The notes beneath the pieces were generated by a model. It had not been told where the DNA came from. It saw only the letters and a list, made by a program, of their open reading frames with translations, and searched no databases. From CAYRRR01 sp964426755 (GTDB taxonomy: Bacteria; Patescibacteriota; Saccharimonadia; Saccharimonadales; JAGQNJ01): 11,949 nucleotides of DNA. Made by a program: the position numbers and the translations under genes. Of this stretch, positions 1-7,490 are shown piece after piece; the first letter of the stretch is position 1; each line of letters begins with the position of its first letter. The DNA is taken from NCBI GenBank assembly GCA_964426755.1, contig CAYRRR010000017.1, positions 1 through 11,949 of the forward strand. Direction: 5' to 3'.

Positions 1-37
1 GGGTAACTATAGTTGCGAGATCTGCGCCATAACAGGA

Positions 38-71
38 TTGATTTATTTATCATCATGATATAATAAGCATA
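38..71 (+). promoter_or_regulatory. Extended -10 promoter of the methyltransferase gene, probably leaderless
   Basis: A perfect -10 hexamer TATAAT lies at 59-64 and is preceded by TG plus one base (56-58), forming an extended -10 element. A poor -35 candidate, TTGATT, sits at 38-43 with a short 15-base spacer. Six bases separate the -10 from the ATG at 71, so the expected transcription start falls on or next to the A of the start codon. No Shine-Dalgarno sequence is visible, and an in-frame TGA at 56-58 rules out an earlier start. The motif is seen directly; the leaderless reading is inference. Confidence 0.6.
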
Positions 72-865
72 TGCAGATTGGTGACACGTTTGGGACTCGT
101 AAGTTGGCTAATGCTTTTCCTGGCTTAGTCGGCGCCTCATTAGGCAGTGTTCTAAAAATGTCTGTTAAGCCAATGGTGACAGGTAAATTAATCCGCCAAT
201 TAAAGGATCAAAGAACTGTAGATGATCTATTAAAAACAAGTGTAGAAAATGCAAAACTTGGCAACACGGGGGTCATTGTTCAAGTCGGAGCAAACGATGG
301 ACAGCATAGTGACCCATTACGGGATATACTAGCCAGCGGAAACGTCAAGGCGGTATTGGTGGAGCCTATGCCGATTGCCTTCGAAGCTCTCCACAAGCTA
401 TATGCCAAAAATAGCAATATTCGGCTTGTAAATAACGCCATTAGCGCCAAAGGTGGAAAGCTTGTTTTGTATACACCAGAAATCAAGGGCAAAGAGCTGC
501 AGTCAACTCTTTGGGCAAATCCGTCCCGCGAACAGGCATTGCGCGAAGTAAAGCGTATCATGGGAAACAAAGTTTATAAAAACACAAAAATTAAAAAGAT
601 TTCTATTGAAGCGTTAACCGCCGCTGATCTTTGTAAGAAACAACGGCTAAAGCCAAAGGATATAAAAATTCTGGTGTGCGATACTGAAGGCCAAGATGCA
701 TCAATTATTGGCTCGTTTCTGGATGCGGACTGCAGACCCGACATTATTTTCTATGAAAAGCTTCATGTTAAGCCTCCAGCAATCCACAAACTTAACACAA
801 GACTAGAGAAGCTTGGATATCGCTTGACACAGAGCAATAAAGACGTGTACGCGAGCAAAGCTTAA
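71..865 (+). CDS. FkbM-family S-adenosylmethionine-dependent methyltransferase
   Basis: This 264-residue protein has the FkbM methyltransferase pattern and a length normal for that family. Known members O-methylate hydroxyl groups on sugars or polyketides using S-adenosylmethionine. Motif I, VGANDGQ, is at residues 72-78, and the acidic residue that would bind the SAM ribose is in VEP at 97-99. NNAIS follows at 121-125. DTEGQD at 204-209 stands where many relatives have DVEGxE, and YEKLH at 228-232 fills the usual late acidic motif. The first 65 residues are a basic leader with no clear signal peptide, so a cytoplasmic enzyme is likely. ATG 71 is the only possible start after the upstream in-frame stop. 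The gene stands alone on the plus strand and converges on the glycan operon. Methylation of a sugar in this locus's glycan is inferred from context; the substrate cannot be read from the sequence. Confidence 0.85.
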   Translation: MQIGDTFGTRKLANAFPGLVGASLGSVLKMSVKPMVTGKLIRQLKDQRTVDDLLKTSVENAKLGNTGVIVQVGANDGQHSDPLRDILASGNVKAVLVEPMPIAFEALHKLYAKNSNIRLVNNAISAKGGKLVLYTPEIKGKELQSTLWANPSREQALREVKRIMGNKVYKNTKIKKISIEALTAADLCKKQRLKPKDIKILVCDTEGQDASIIGSFLDADCRPDIIFYEKLHVKPPAIHKLNTRLEKLGYRLTQSNKDVYASKA

Positions 866-984
866 CCTATGTGCAGCCCCATGCTGTCTAATTAAACCTT
901 TTTTCTTTTTGTGTTTTTATGCATATTAAAAACAATGGAAAATCACCTGAAAGCAACGCAGGATTAATTTACCAAGCATATAAC
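866..984. other. Convergent intergenic spacer
   Basis: These 119 bases separate the stop of the methyltransferase gene from the stop of the minus-strand operon. They contain no convincing reading frame. A short hairpin candidate and a T-rich tract (about 897-918) suggest transcription from the left ends here. Nothing else is recognisable. Confidence 0.5.
873..918 (+). terminator. Weak terminator candidate after the methyltransferase gene
   Basis: CAGC (874-877) can pair with GCTG (883-886) around the loop CCCAT, with one possible flanking G-U pair. A T-rich tract begins about 11 bases later, at 899. The stem is short and the T tract is farther away than in a standard intrinsic terminator, so this is only a weak candidate. 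Confidence 0.25.
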
Positions 985-2252
985 TTACAGGAGTTTTTTG
1001 TAAACTTTTTTGTAATTACTCCCCATGACTTTAGTAGAGTAATATTTTTCTACTTTAAGACGTGATTTTTGCTTGATTGTCACTAATTCATTACGTGACA
1101 CTTCTAGCCTTTCAATATACCGGACAAAACCATCAACCGATCCTGGATCTACAATAAAACCGTCTTCTTCGTGATTTATAATATATGGGATGGCTCCGAC
1201 ACTCGAAGCAACTACCACCACCTTCATTGCCATAGCTTCTATTATCGTATTTGGAAACCCCTCCACTGAAGACGGCAATACAAATATGTCTGCTGCGGAT
1301 AAATAATGAGCAATATTTGTTTGGTAGCCTAAATTTATTATTCGATTATCTTTTATTTTGGCAATGGCACGATTAACATTCTTACTCATCGGACCATCGC
1401 CGATTAGGTAAAACTTTGTTTTTGAATTATTTTTTATAGCTAATACTTTCTTTGCAACTTCGATGAATACATCAGGATTTTTTTCTTCAGACAGTCTCCC
1501 CACAAAAAACACAGCAATTTCGTCATTCTTTAACCCCAGATTTTTACGCTCTTTTGTACGATTGTATTTTTTGGGCTCAAATACATCCAGGTCTACCCCA
1601 TTTGAAATCAGTACCACATCATTTTTATGACCTTTTTGAGGAAGCTCATGACTGTATTTTTTGTATACGATAGGTGATTCACTCGTATAAACATCGATCC
1701 AACGACTCGCGTCAATTGATTCCTTAAAGTGAATCTTCTCATTGAAAATAGTGACCACAACTTTGAGGCTGGGGTGGCGTTCTTTGAGCACTTCAAGTGA
1801 TTCAAACATAAAGTTAGCATGAAATATATGCAAGATCTTTATGTTTCTGGTTGCTATATAGTTTGATAAGAACTCAACATTAAGTGAATCATGCTCGAAT
1901 AGATTAGCAAGATGATAAACTTCGTCTGTGATTCCTTTAAACTTGTATTCCCACTCATTATTAGACTTAAGACCTGTCACGAAAGATACTCGGTATTCAT
2001 TTTTTATTTCGCCGCACAACTTTAGTATATGAGCCTCGGCTCCCCCAAAAGTCATCCAAGGCATAGCAATCAAAATCCCCGGCTTTTCTTGTGCTCTTTT
2101 ATATTGATTCTTCTGATTTAAGTTAATGAATGCTGATTCGGGCTCCAATAAATATTCTGTGCGATCAAATCTAAGCTTAAGTTTACTTGTGATTGTCTTG
2201 TAACGAGGATGTAAGTTTTTTATATCTTTTATAATCCGCTCGTGTTTTTTTC
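985..2252 (-). CDS. GT4 glycosyltransferase domain (5' end lost in gap; probably C-terminal half of a GT2-GT4 fusion)
   Basis: About 420 residues of a GT-B fold, GT4 (group 1) glycosyltransferase are readable, ending at TAA 985-987. Near the N-terminus is MPWMTFGGAE, the glycine-rich acceptor-side loop. The donor-side half contains FFVGRLSEEKNP and the GT4 motif EGFPNTIIE, with its two glutamates eight positions apart. The enzyme should transfer a sugar from a nucleotide-sugar donor to the growing glycan at the cytoplasmic face. No convincing start exists downstream of the N gap at 2253-2262. The first 60 residues before the GT4 domain include ERIIKDIKNLHP, which looks like the usual C-terminal end of a GT2 enzyme. 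The upstream GT2 domain is cut off exactly there. Both contig ends carry GAAAAA on the minus strand, and merging them puts the two domains in one frame. A single protein of about 695 residues is therefore favoured. It is the last gene of the operon. Confidence 0.8.
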
Positions 2253-2262
2253 NNNNNNNNNN
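2253..2262. other. Assembly gap 1 (10 N)
   Basis: Ten N placeholder bases. On the minus strand the left flank ends in GAAAAA and the right flank begins with GAAAAAAA, so the contig ends may actually overlap by six bases. Collapsing them joins the flanking coding frames without a stop. Confidence 0.95.
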
Positions 2263-3088
2263 TTTTTCTGTCTTCAACAAATCGTGAGCTTACTGCTGTC
2301 CTGTAGTTAAACAATCTCTCTTTAAGACGAAAGGCAAAGTAACCATTTTCTGCCATATTTAGCCAGAATTCCCAATCTTCGTAACCAATATCTTCCTTAT
2401 AGCCACCAATATCTTCCCAAATTGCGCGCCTAAACATAGATGCAGTAATAAGCATGTTGTTGTCCATTAATTCTTTCGGATTATAGTCTGCATAATCCCA
2501 GTCCTCGTTTATTTCTCCGAAAGCTTTTGTGTTTGTTGAGTAGAGCCCCAGCCACGGATGAGTCTCTAACGCAATGACGCCTTTCTCAACAAATGTTGAT
2601 TCAAGCGTATCGTCAGCGTCAAGGCACACTATATACCTTACTCTAGCACCGGTTATACCAAGATTTCTGGCTGCCGCTGGGCTGCCGTTACCTATATTTT
2701 TTTTGAGGCGTACAATTTTAACATTGGGGTAGTTGATTATGTCCAGTGCTTTCGATTGATTAGCCTCAGAGCCGTCGTCAACAATAATATACTCAAAGTC
2801 TTGGAATGTTTGATTCAATACACTACTTAATGTCTCCATAATAGTGCTCGCACTGTTGTAGTAGGGAGTCACTATGCTAACAAGTGGGCCGCTGGAGGAA
2901 TGAGGGGTGTTAACGATTATTTTTTGTTTATATAGAATTTTATTTCTCACTCGTTTAAGCGGTTGCTTTATTGGGTTTGGCATGTAATGTTTTACGAGCC
3001 ACTTTGTTTTTCGCACAACTCTCAATATAAATCGTGCGGTACTTTTTAAAACAAGTATTAGTGAATTATGTCGCATAGCTCTTGTCAT
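2263..3088 (-). CDS. GT2 glycosyltransferase domain (3' side runs into gap; probably N-terminal half of a GT2-GT4 fusion)
   Basis: About 275 residues of a family 2 (GT-A fold) glycosyltransferase. A basic, partly hydrophobic N-terminal extension of about 65 residues probably lies against the membrane. The catalytic domain begins at SIVTPYYNS (about 72-80). Nucleotide-binding VDDGS is near 103-107, the metal-binding DADD near 158-161, and the late acidic motif GYEDWEFW near 235-242. The frame runs without a stop into the N gap after SSRFVEDRK, so the visible 3' end is not a true end. I chose ATG 3088, 14 bases after the upstream gene's stop. TTG 3091 and ATG 3076 are alternatives. Upstream is only a weak purine run, so coupling to the previous gene is likely. 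Sugar specificity cannot be read from the sequence. Confidence 0.82.
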
Positions 3089-3102
3089 CAACCACTTGAA
3101 CG

Positions 3103-4159
3103 TTAAGTTTCTTTTTTTGTGAGTCTTTGGACCTTATGTTTAATATTCTCAGCAAGACGTAACGAAGTATGATTTATGCTCTGGAACTTGTCTAGTTCGA
3201 TTCTTGCACGCTCTAACTCTAACCTACACTTAATTAATTCTTGGGCCATTTCCTCCAACATTGCATCTCGTTCATTATGCTCAGCCCATGCCTGCTTAAG
3301 GTATGGCAGGTTATTCTCTTCGGTTAAAAGACCTGCTCTAATTAAACTGCCGAACCTGCCCCACATTGCTCGGTGTCTAGCATCTTTCAGTGCAAGCCGT
3401 ATTTCAACATTGTGCTTCTTGGCAAGTTTTTCATAAAATTTATAAAGTATATCAACAAGCTCAATGTAGCCGACTGGTTTGCTATTGATAAGGTTTCCGA
3501 CCAAGCGTCCTCCTAGTGTATTGCCCGTTGCACCATAGGGTTCATTGCGACGATAAAAATACAGGGGCTTTGAATAAAGAACAAGTCTCTTAGCACCCGA
3601 AATGACCTGGGGCGTCCAAAAATTATCTTCATAAGAGCGATAATTGCTTATCTTCCAGTCAACCGCCTCAACCAACCGTCTCTTGTAGAGCTTGCCCCAT
3701 GCTGTCATGTAGTGACTATTCGAAAAGCTAGACTCGCCTAGTAGAGTATATTTTAATATAGTATCTTTACCGTGAAGAGTTTTGATTTTATAATCAGTAT
3801 CCAGATCTGGCTCCGGAGCACCCCATTGATCTGAAAACTCACTAAAACTAAATATAACTGCTTCTGAATCCGTTTTTAACAACTGGTTGAGCGCATCTTC
3901 TATACAATACTCGCTTAATAAATCATCTGAATCTACGAATGTTACAAAACTGCCTGTCGATACCCTAAAACCATAGNNNNNNNNNNTTTTGTGTCCATTC
4001 GTCACATTTCTCTCCAGAACGATCCGTTGAGCCATCATTAACTAAAACTATTTCCAAATTGCTATATGTCTGCGCAACAATTGACCGTATGCAATCATCT
4101 ATATATTTCTGAACATTATATGCAGGCACGATTACAGAAACCAAGTGTTTGTTTTTCAT
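3103..4159 (-). CDS. GT2 glycosyltransferase with C-terminal coiled coil, interrupted by an assembly gap
   Basis: One gene spans the N gap at 3977-3986. Before the gap are 57 residues with SVIVPAYN (8-15) and NDGSTD (41-46), ending in CDEWTQ. After the gap the protein resumes at YGFRVSTG and continues through FVDSDD, the metal-binding motif, and SYEDNFW, the late acidic motif. The missing middle is the conserved GT2 stretch that normally reads like RIxVIHxxNxGxSxARN. This implies about 57 lost bases, and the frame requires a multiple of three. Full length would be near 367 residues. The last 70 residues form a heptad-like coiled coil (from about AEHNERDAMLEEMAQ) followed by a basic tail containing SLRLAENI. 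ATG 4159 begins two bases after the previous stop, with a distant AAGGGG as possible ribosome binding site. It should add one sugar of the glycan; donor unknown. Confidence 0.88.
3977..3986. other. Assembly gap 2 (10 N), size underestimated
   Basis: Ten N placeholder bases inside a GT2 gene. The flanks share no overlap. The frame requires a gap length divisible by three, and family conservation suggests roughly 57 bases are missing. Confidence 0.95.
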
Positions 4160-4161
4160 AA

Positions 4162-5244
4162 CTATCGTTTACCCCTTCTTTTCAATACATGTTTAGATTC
4201 TCTCATTTTTTGTATAAGGGATGTCGCCAATGACACTATTGAGCCCCTCACGCCAAGACGGTATGAGTCGCTGCTTGATCGCAGGTCAACGACGAGCTTT
4301 TCCATATCTTCAATTCGTGCATGGAGGGAGCGTGCCTCCAGTACTCTCGAATAATGAATATCGGGGTCTATATGGCTCAAAATATCACGTAATTTAATTT
4401 TTATTTTTTTATTGCTTGTCTGTCTTTCCATATAGATATCTAGCATCTCATTATCTATGCGATCTAGAATGCGTTTTTTTAATTTCTTGTAGTTTCTTTT
4501 ATGGCAGATGCTCAAAAGCTCCAATTGGGTACTCATATAGTTTTCAACCTTTTTATCATCATATGCTGAAAGCTCGCTACCACTCCCTTCAGTATGATTA
4601 TAGACATAGACGGGTATATTTGTTGTGAAAAATTTGTCCATTTTCGATAGAGCCTTAACAAGAAAAACCGGATCTTCTCCTACATATGTATATTGGGGAA
4701 ATTTTATTTTATTTTTTTTAATAAATTTGCTATCGAAAAAGAATCGGGTAAAGAAGTAGTCGTTTTGGAGCTCTAGAAAGGTCTGGTAGGTCATAGTACT
4801 TGAATTAACCTCAATATCATAATTGACCACCCTGCCCTCACTACTCTGTATAATTATGTTGCCCGCGATAGCCTTGGAACGCTTTTGTTTATAAATGCGT
4901 CCGATTTCTTTCAATGTTGTTGTTGACGGATAATGGTCGTCTGCATCCATAAAATGAAGTAATTTGCCTCGGGACTCTTGTATTCCACGATTTCTGGCAA
5001 TACTCGGTCCTGAATTTTTTTGATTAAATATCTTAAACCGAGGATCTTTTTCTGCGTAACTATTAGCCACACTTAAACTTTCGTCAGTAGAGCCATCATT
5101 AACAATAATACATTCCCAATCTTCTTCAGTTTGAGTGATTATACTATCTAAACAGGCTGCTAAATATTTATCTTTGTTATAAAGGGGTATAACGATAGAG
5201 AAAAGAGGGTTATTGACCATTGTATCAATTATCTCATAAACCAT
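4162..5244 (-). CDS. GT2 glycosyltransferase with C-terminal coiled coil
   Basis: A complete, 360-residue GT-A fold glycosyltransferase. From the chosen start, SIVIPLYN is at 16-23, VNDGSTDE at 48-55, ARNRG at 83-87, metal-binding DADD at 100-103, and GEDPVF at 189-194 supplies the probable catalytic base. The last 60 residues form a coiled coil (around ARIEDMEKLVVDLRSS) followed by SYRLGVRGS and a strongly basic end. This tail type is common in bacterial glycosyltransferases and resembles the tail of the next gene. The start at 5244 shares one base with the upstream stop in a TAATG arrangement, which points to coupled translation. ATG 5220, four residues before the catalytic domain, is an equally reasonable start. 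The enzyme should act at the cytoplasmic face of the membrane; donor and acceptor are unknown. Confidence 0.9.
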   Translation of the reverse strand: MVYEIIDTMVNNPLFSIVIPLYNKDKYLAACLDSIITQTEEDWECIIVNDGSTDESLSVANSYAEKDPRFKIFNQKNSGPSIARNRGIQESRGKLLHFMDADDHYPSTTTLKEIGRIYKQKRSKAIAGNIIIQSSEGRVVNYDIEVNSSTMTYQTFLELQNDYFFTRFFFDSKFIKKNKIKFPQYTYVGEDPVFLVKALSKMDKFFTTNIPVYVYNHTEGSGSELSAYDDKKVENYMSTQLELLSICHKRNYKKLKKRILDRIDNEMLDIYMERQTSNKKIKIKLRDILSHIDPDIHYSRVLEARSLHARIEDMEKLVVDLRSSSDSYRLGVRGSIVSLATSLIQKMRESKHVLKRRGKR

Positions 5245-7490
5245 TATCTGAGTGCGCCTAACAACCATTCGCCACCTTCTCGGCGCAACTCCTCTAACCT
5301 TTTATTAACACCGGTCCAGTCAATTGCCTCGAATCTCTTGATATCAAGATTGTTCTTCGTGCCCCTGTACAAAATTCTTTCTTCATTAATACCCAGTTGA
5401 ATAAAAAGAGATTTGATTCTACTGACAGATTGAGCCGGATCGATATAAACCACAAAATCTTTGTTATGTAGTATAGAGAAAATTGTTCCATGAAATGAAT
5501 CCGTTGCCACAAATTCTGAATCACGAAAACCCTTCAACCACCCCTCTATAGAATTATTTTTTGTCTTACCTACATAATATACAGAATAGCTACTTTTGAA
5601 ATATTCCTTTGCTATTCTTCTTATAAACATCCTGACATCATTTTCATAGTGAAGAAAGTAAGCAAACACTCGTGGCTGTTTTTGATCCCTAATATTTTCC
5701 TGTCGCTCAATTATTTTTGAATAATCCTCCCTCGTTAAAAGCAGCGTGGGATCGGGAACACACTTAACATCTTTATTGACATTGCCCAGTATTTGCTCAA
5801 CAAGCTTTACACCCTCCTGCTCGCGTACAGAAATTGCATTAAATCTTGCCAATAATGACCCGACGCTCGTAATGACTTCTTGATCATATCCTGCGGCCTC
5901 AAGCGTAGTGGGTCCAAAACTCGCCGCGTAAGCGATCTTGTTACTACGACGCCTTCCAAGAAATTCCAAAAAATAAGGCCTTCTTCCGTCTTGAAATAGT
6001 CGCCAAAAGTCTGCTCTCCAAACCTGATCAGAGCCAACAATATAATTTCTATAACCATATAGTAGTTGGGGTATATAGTGAACATCGTCTAGATGTCTTT
6101 TCACAAATCGCAAAACTTCGGATAGCGCTTCCTTGTTACTATCGTCGATTATAGTTGGTTCTAGTCGAAGAAAATCAAAGTCTAGACCTTTTTTCTTTAA
6201 GAATTGCTTTAACGCAAATCTTTGCAAGACGTTGCCATAATTTGTATTGTCTGTTAGTGAGATGATTAATCCATCCTTTTTTTTATTTTTTTGTGTTTGC
6301 AGAAACGACTTTATCCTTGTTTTTGGCCTAATCGCAGCCTTTACACTTTTAAGCCTAGTTCGTGGTCTTATGGCGTGCTTTATTGCACGCAAGATTAAGA
6401 TGGCTGATGATTTTACCCCTGTATTCACCCTATCCTTTTCAGGTTTATCAACAATAGAAAACTCGTCACTTGCATCCTGGGCAGAGTCTTTAAGTTTATC
6501 TTGCAAAAGATCTATTTTATAGTCTTGTTGCAATTCAGTTATTTCCTGTATTAAGGATTCTGCAGGATATCGAAATGATTTACACACACTATTCACCGTT
6601 CTAAAGTGACCAGCCTCGATAAACATTATTAATTTTTCCTTATCTGGTATATCCAACATACCTCTTATGGTTTTTTCTTCAACTTCACTGAAGCATGTAT
6701 TTAATGGACATGCGGCCAACCCTTTATACTCAAGTGCATATAAAAGCGACATGGCAAACAGTCCACCATCGATAAATCCTTGATTTCTTTGGGTTGCCCC
6801 TTCGAAATATGAATCATCAGCGACAATTAGCATCAAGACCGGGGGCGTTGGATAATCAAGCACACCCCCCTGCACCTTAAGTACCTCTGAGATAATTTCT
6901 TTATTTAAGATCAGTCTAACTTTTACGGCCTGTCGATTACACGCTGACGGTGATTTAGTGGCAATTCGTATCGCCCCCTTTATTATTTTCTTATCTACGG
7001 GTCTATCAGCAAACTCTCTAACCGAATAACGACCTTTGGCCAATTCTTCAAAATTTTTTGTTGCATTTTTTTTGAGATTAACTTTTATCTCGAGTGCGCC
7101 CCCTAGACCAGAACTATCTGATAGTACCTCAGGAATAATGTCCTCCAAGATTTTTGACACTTCGTATTCATATTCAGAGCCTTTATGCCTGACATAGAAC
7201 TCTTTTAAGCAAGATAATGAATTGAGGTAACTTTGATGCTCCCTATTGTAGCCCTTTTTTAAATAAATCCTTATTGCATCTGCCAGTGATTCAATAACAG
7301 AAAATGCATGCCCCAACTCAAAACCACTATTGCTTAGCCCTTTCTCAATCACATGAGCAACAGTCATCATATATGCAAGTAATTGTTCTTCACTGGCATC
7401 ATAAAGATCTGTTAAGCTGCTGTTACGATATCTTTCTTCGTCGTATCTATATAAAATACTAATTTCATCCACTATTAATGTTAACTCCAT
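5244..7490 (-). CDS. Nitroreductase-like domain fused to polysaccharide pyruvyl transferase
   Basis: This 748-residue protein has three parts. Residues 1-140 are helical and include AHVIEKGLSNSGF (45-57), an N-terminal region I recall from nitroreductases in glycan loci. Residues 148-300 are a nitroreductase-like, FMN-binding fold, with RYSVREF (154-160), SPSACNRQ (180-187) and a glycine pair at 242-243. After a charged linker with an internal repeat (371-396), residues 406-715 match the polysaccharide pyruvyl transferase family (PF04230). That part shows NYGNVLQRFAL (417-427), VGSDQVW (485-491), CVPDPTLLL (577-585) and TDSFHGTIF (663-671), where H667 matches the conserved family histidine. 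The second half should transfer pyruvate from phosphoenolpyruvate to make a ketal on a sugar. The role of the flavin domain is unknown. The gene overlaps the ATPase gene by 10 bases and the next GT2 gene by one. Both domains look complete. Confidence 0.85.
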   Translation of the reverse strand: MELTLIVDEISILYRYDEERYRNSSLTDLYDASEEQLLAYMMTVAHVIEKGLSNSGFELGHAFSVIESLADAIRIYLKKGYNREHQSYLNSLSCLKEFYVRHKGSEYEYEVSKILEDIIPEVLSDSSGLGGALEIKVNLKKNATKNFEELAKGRYSVREFADRPVDKKIIKGAIRIATKSPSACNRQAVKVRLILNKEIISEVLKVQGGVLDYPTPPVLMLIVADDSYFEGATQRNQGFIDGGLFAMSLLYALEYKGLAACPLNTCFSEVEEKTIRGMLDIPDKEKLIMFIEAGHFRTVNSVCKSFRYPAESLIQEITELQQDYKIDLLQDKLKDSAQDASDEFSIVDKPEKDRVNTGVKSSAILILRAIKHAIRPRTRLKSVKAAIRPKTRIKSFLQTQKNKKKDGLIISLTDNTNYGNVLQRFALKQFLKKKGLDFDFLRLEPTIIDDSNKEALSEVLRFVKRHLDDVHYIPQLLYGYRNYIVGSDQVWRADFWRLFQDGRRPYFLEFLGRRRSNKIAYAASFGPTTLEAAGYDQEVITSVGSLLARFNAISVREQEGVKLVEQILGNVNKDVKCVPDPTLLLTREDYSKIIERQENIRDQKQPRVFAYFLHYENDVRMFIRRIAKEYFKSSYSVYYVGKTKNNSIEGWLKGFRDSEFVATDSFHGTIFSILHNKDFVVYIDPAQSVSRIKSLFIQLGINEERILYRGTKNNLDIKRFEAIDWTGVNKRLEELRREGGEWLLGALR
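6303..6380 (-). repeat. Two 13-residue tandem repeats in the interdomain linker
   Basis: Residues 371-383 and 384-396 of the fused protein repeat the pattern K-x-A-I-R-P-[RK]-T-R-[LI]-K-S-x back to back. The underlying codons have diverged (for example ATA/ATT and CGA/AAA), so this is an old in-frame duplication and not an assembly artefact. The unit is strongly basic and could be a flexible or surface-binding linker. Confidence 0.7.

Noticed and set aside
1..56. Minus-strand frame starting ATG ATG at 56 and open to the left edge (MMINKSILLWRRS...)
   Set aside because: Only 18 codons are visible, with no ribosome binding site or family signal. It could be the start of a divergent gene but cannot be supported.
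948..964. CCTG...CAGG inverted repeat in the convergent spacer as a terminator for the operon
   Set aside because: The stem is four base pairs with a nine-base loop and no adjacent T run in the right direction.
2263..2280. TTG at 2280 as the start of the GT4 gene, read across the N gap
   Set aside because: Those bases encode the end of the GT2 domain in another frame, and the join relies on the arbitrary count of ten Ns.
3987..4038. Apparent in-frame start near 4038 for the second half of the gapped GT2 gene
   Set aside because: It lies in the wrong frame of the NDGSTD region and exists only because the gap is given the wrong length.
5294..5524. A 76-residue minus-strand frame inside the pyruvyltransferase region
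   Set aside because: It is a shadow of the pyruvyltransferase frame, whose conserved TDSFHG motif lies in the same stretch.
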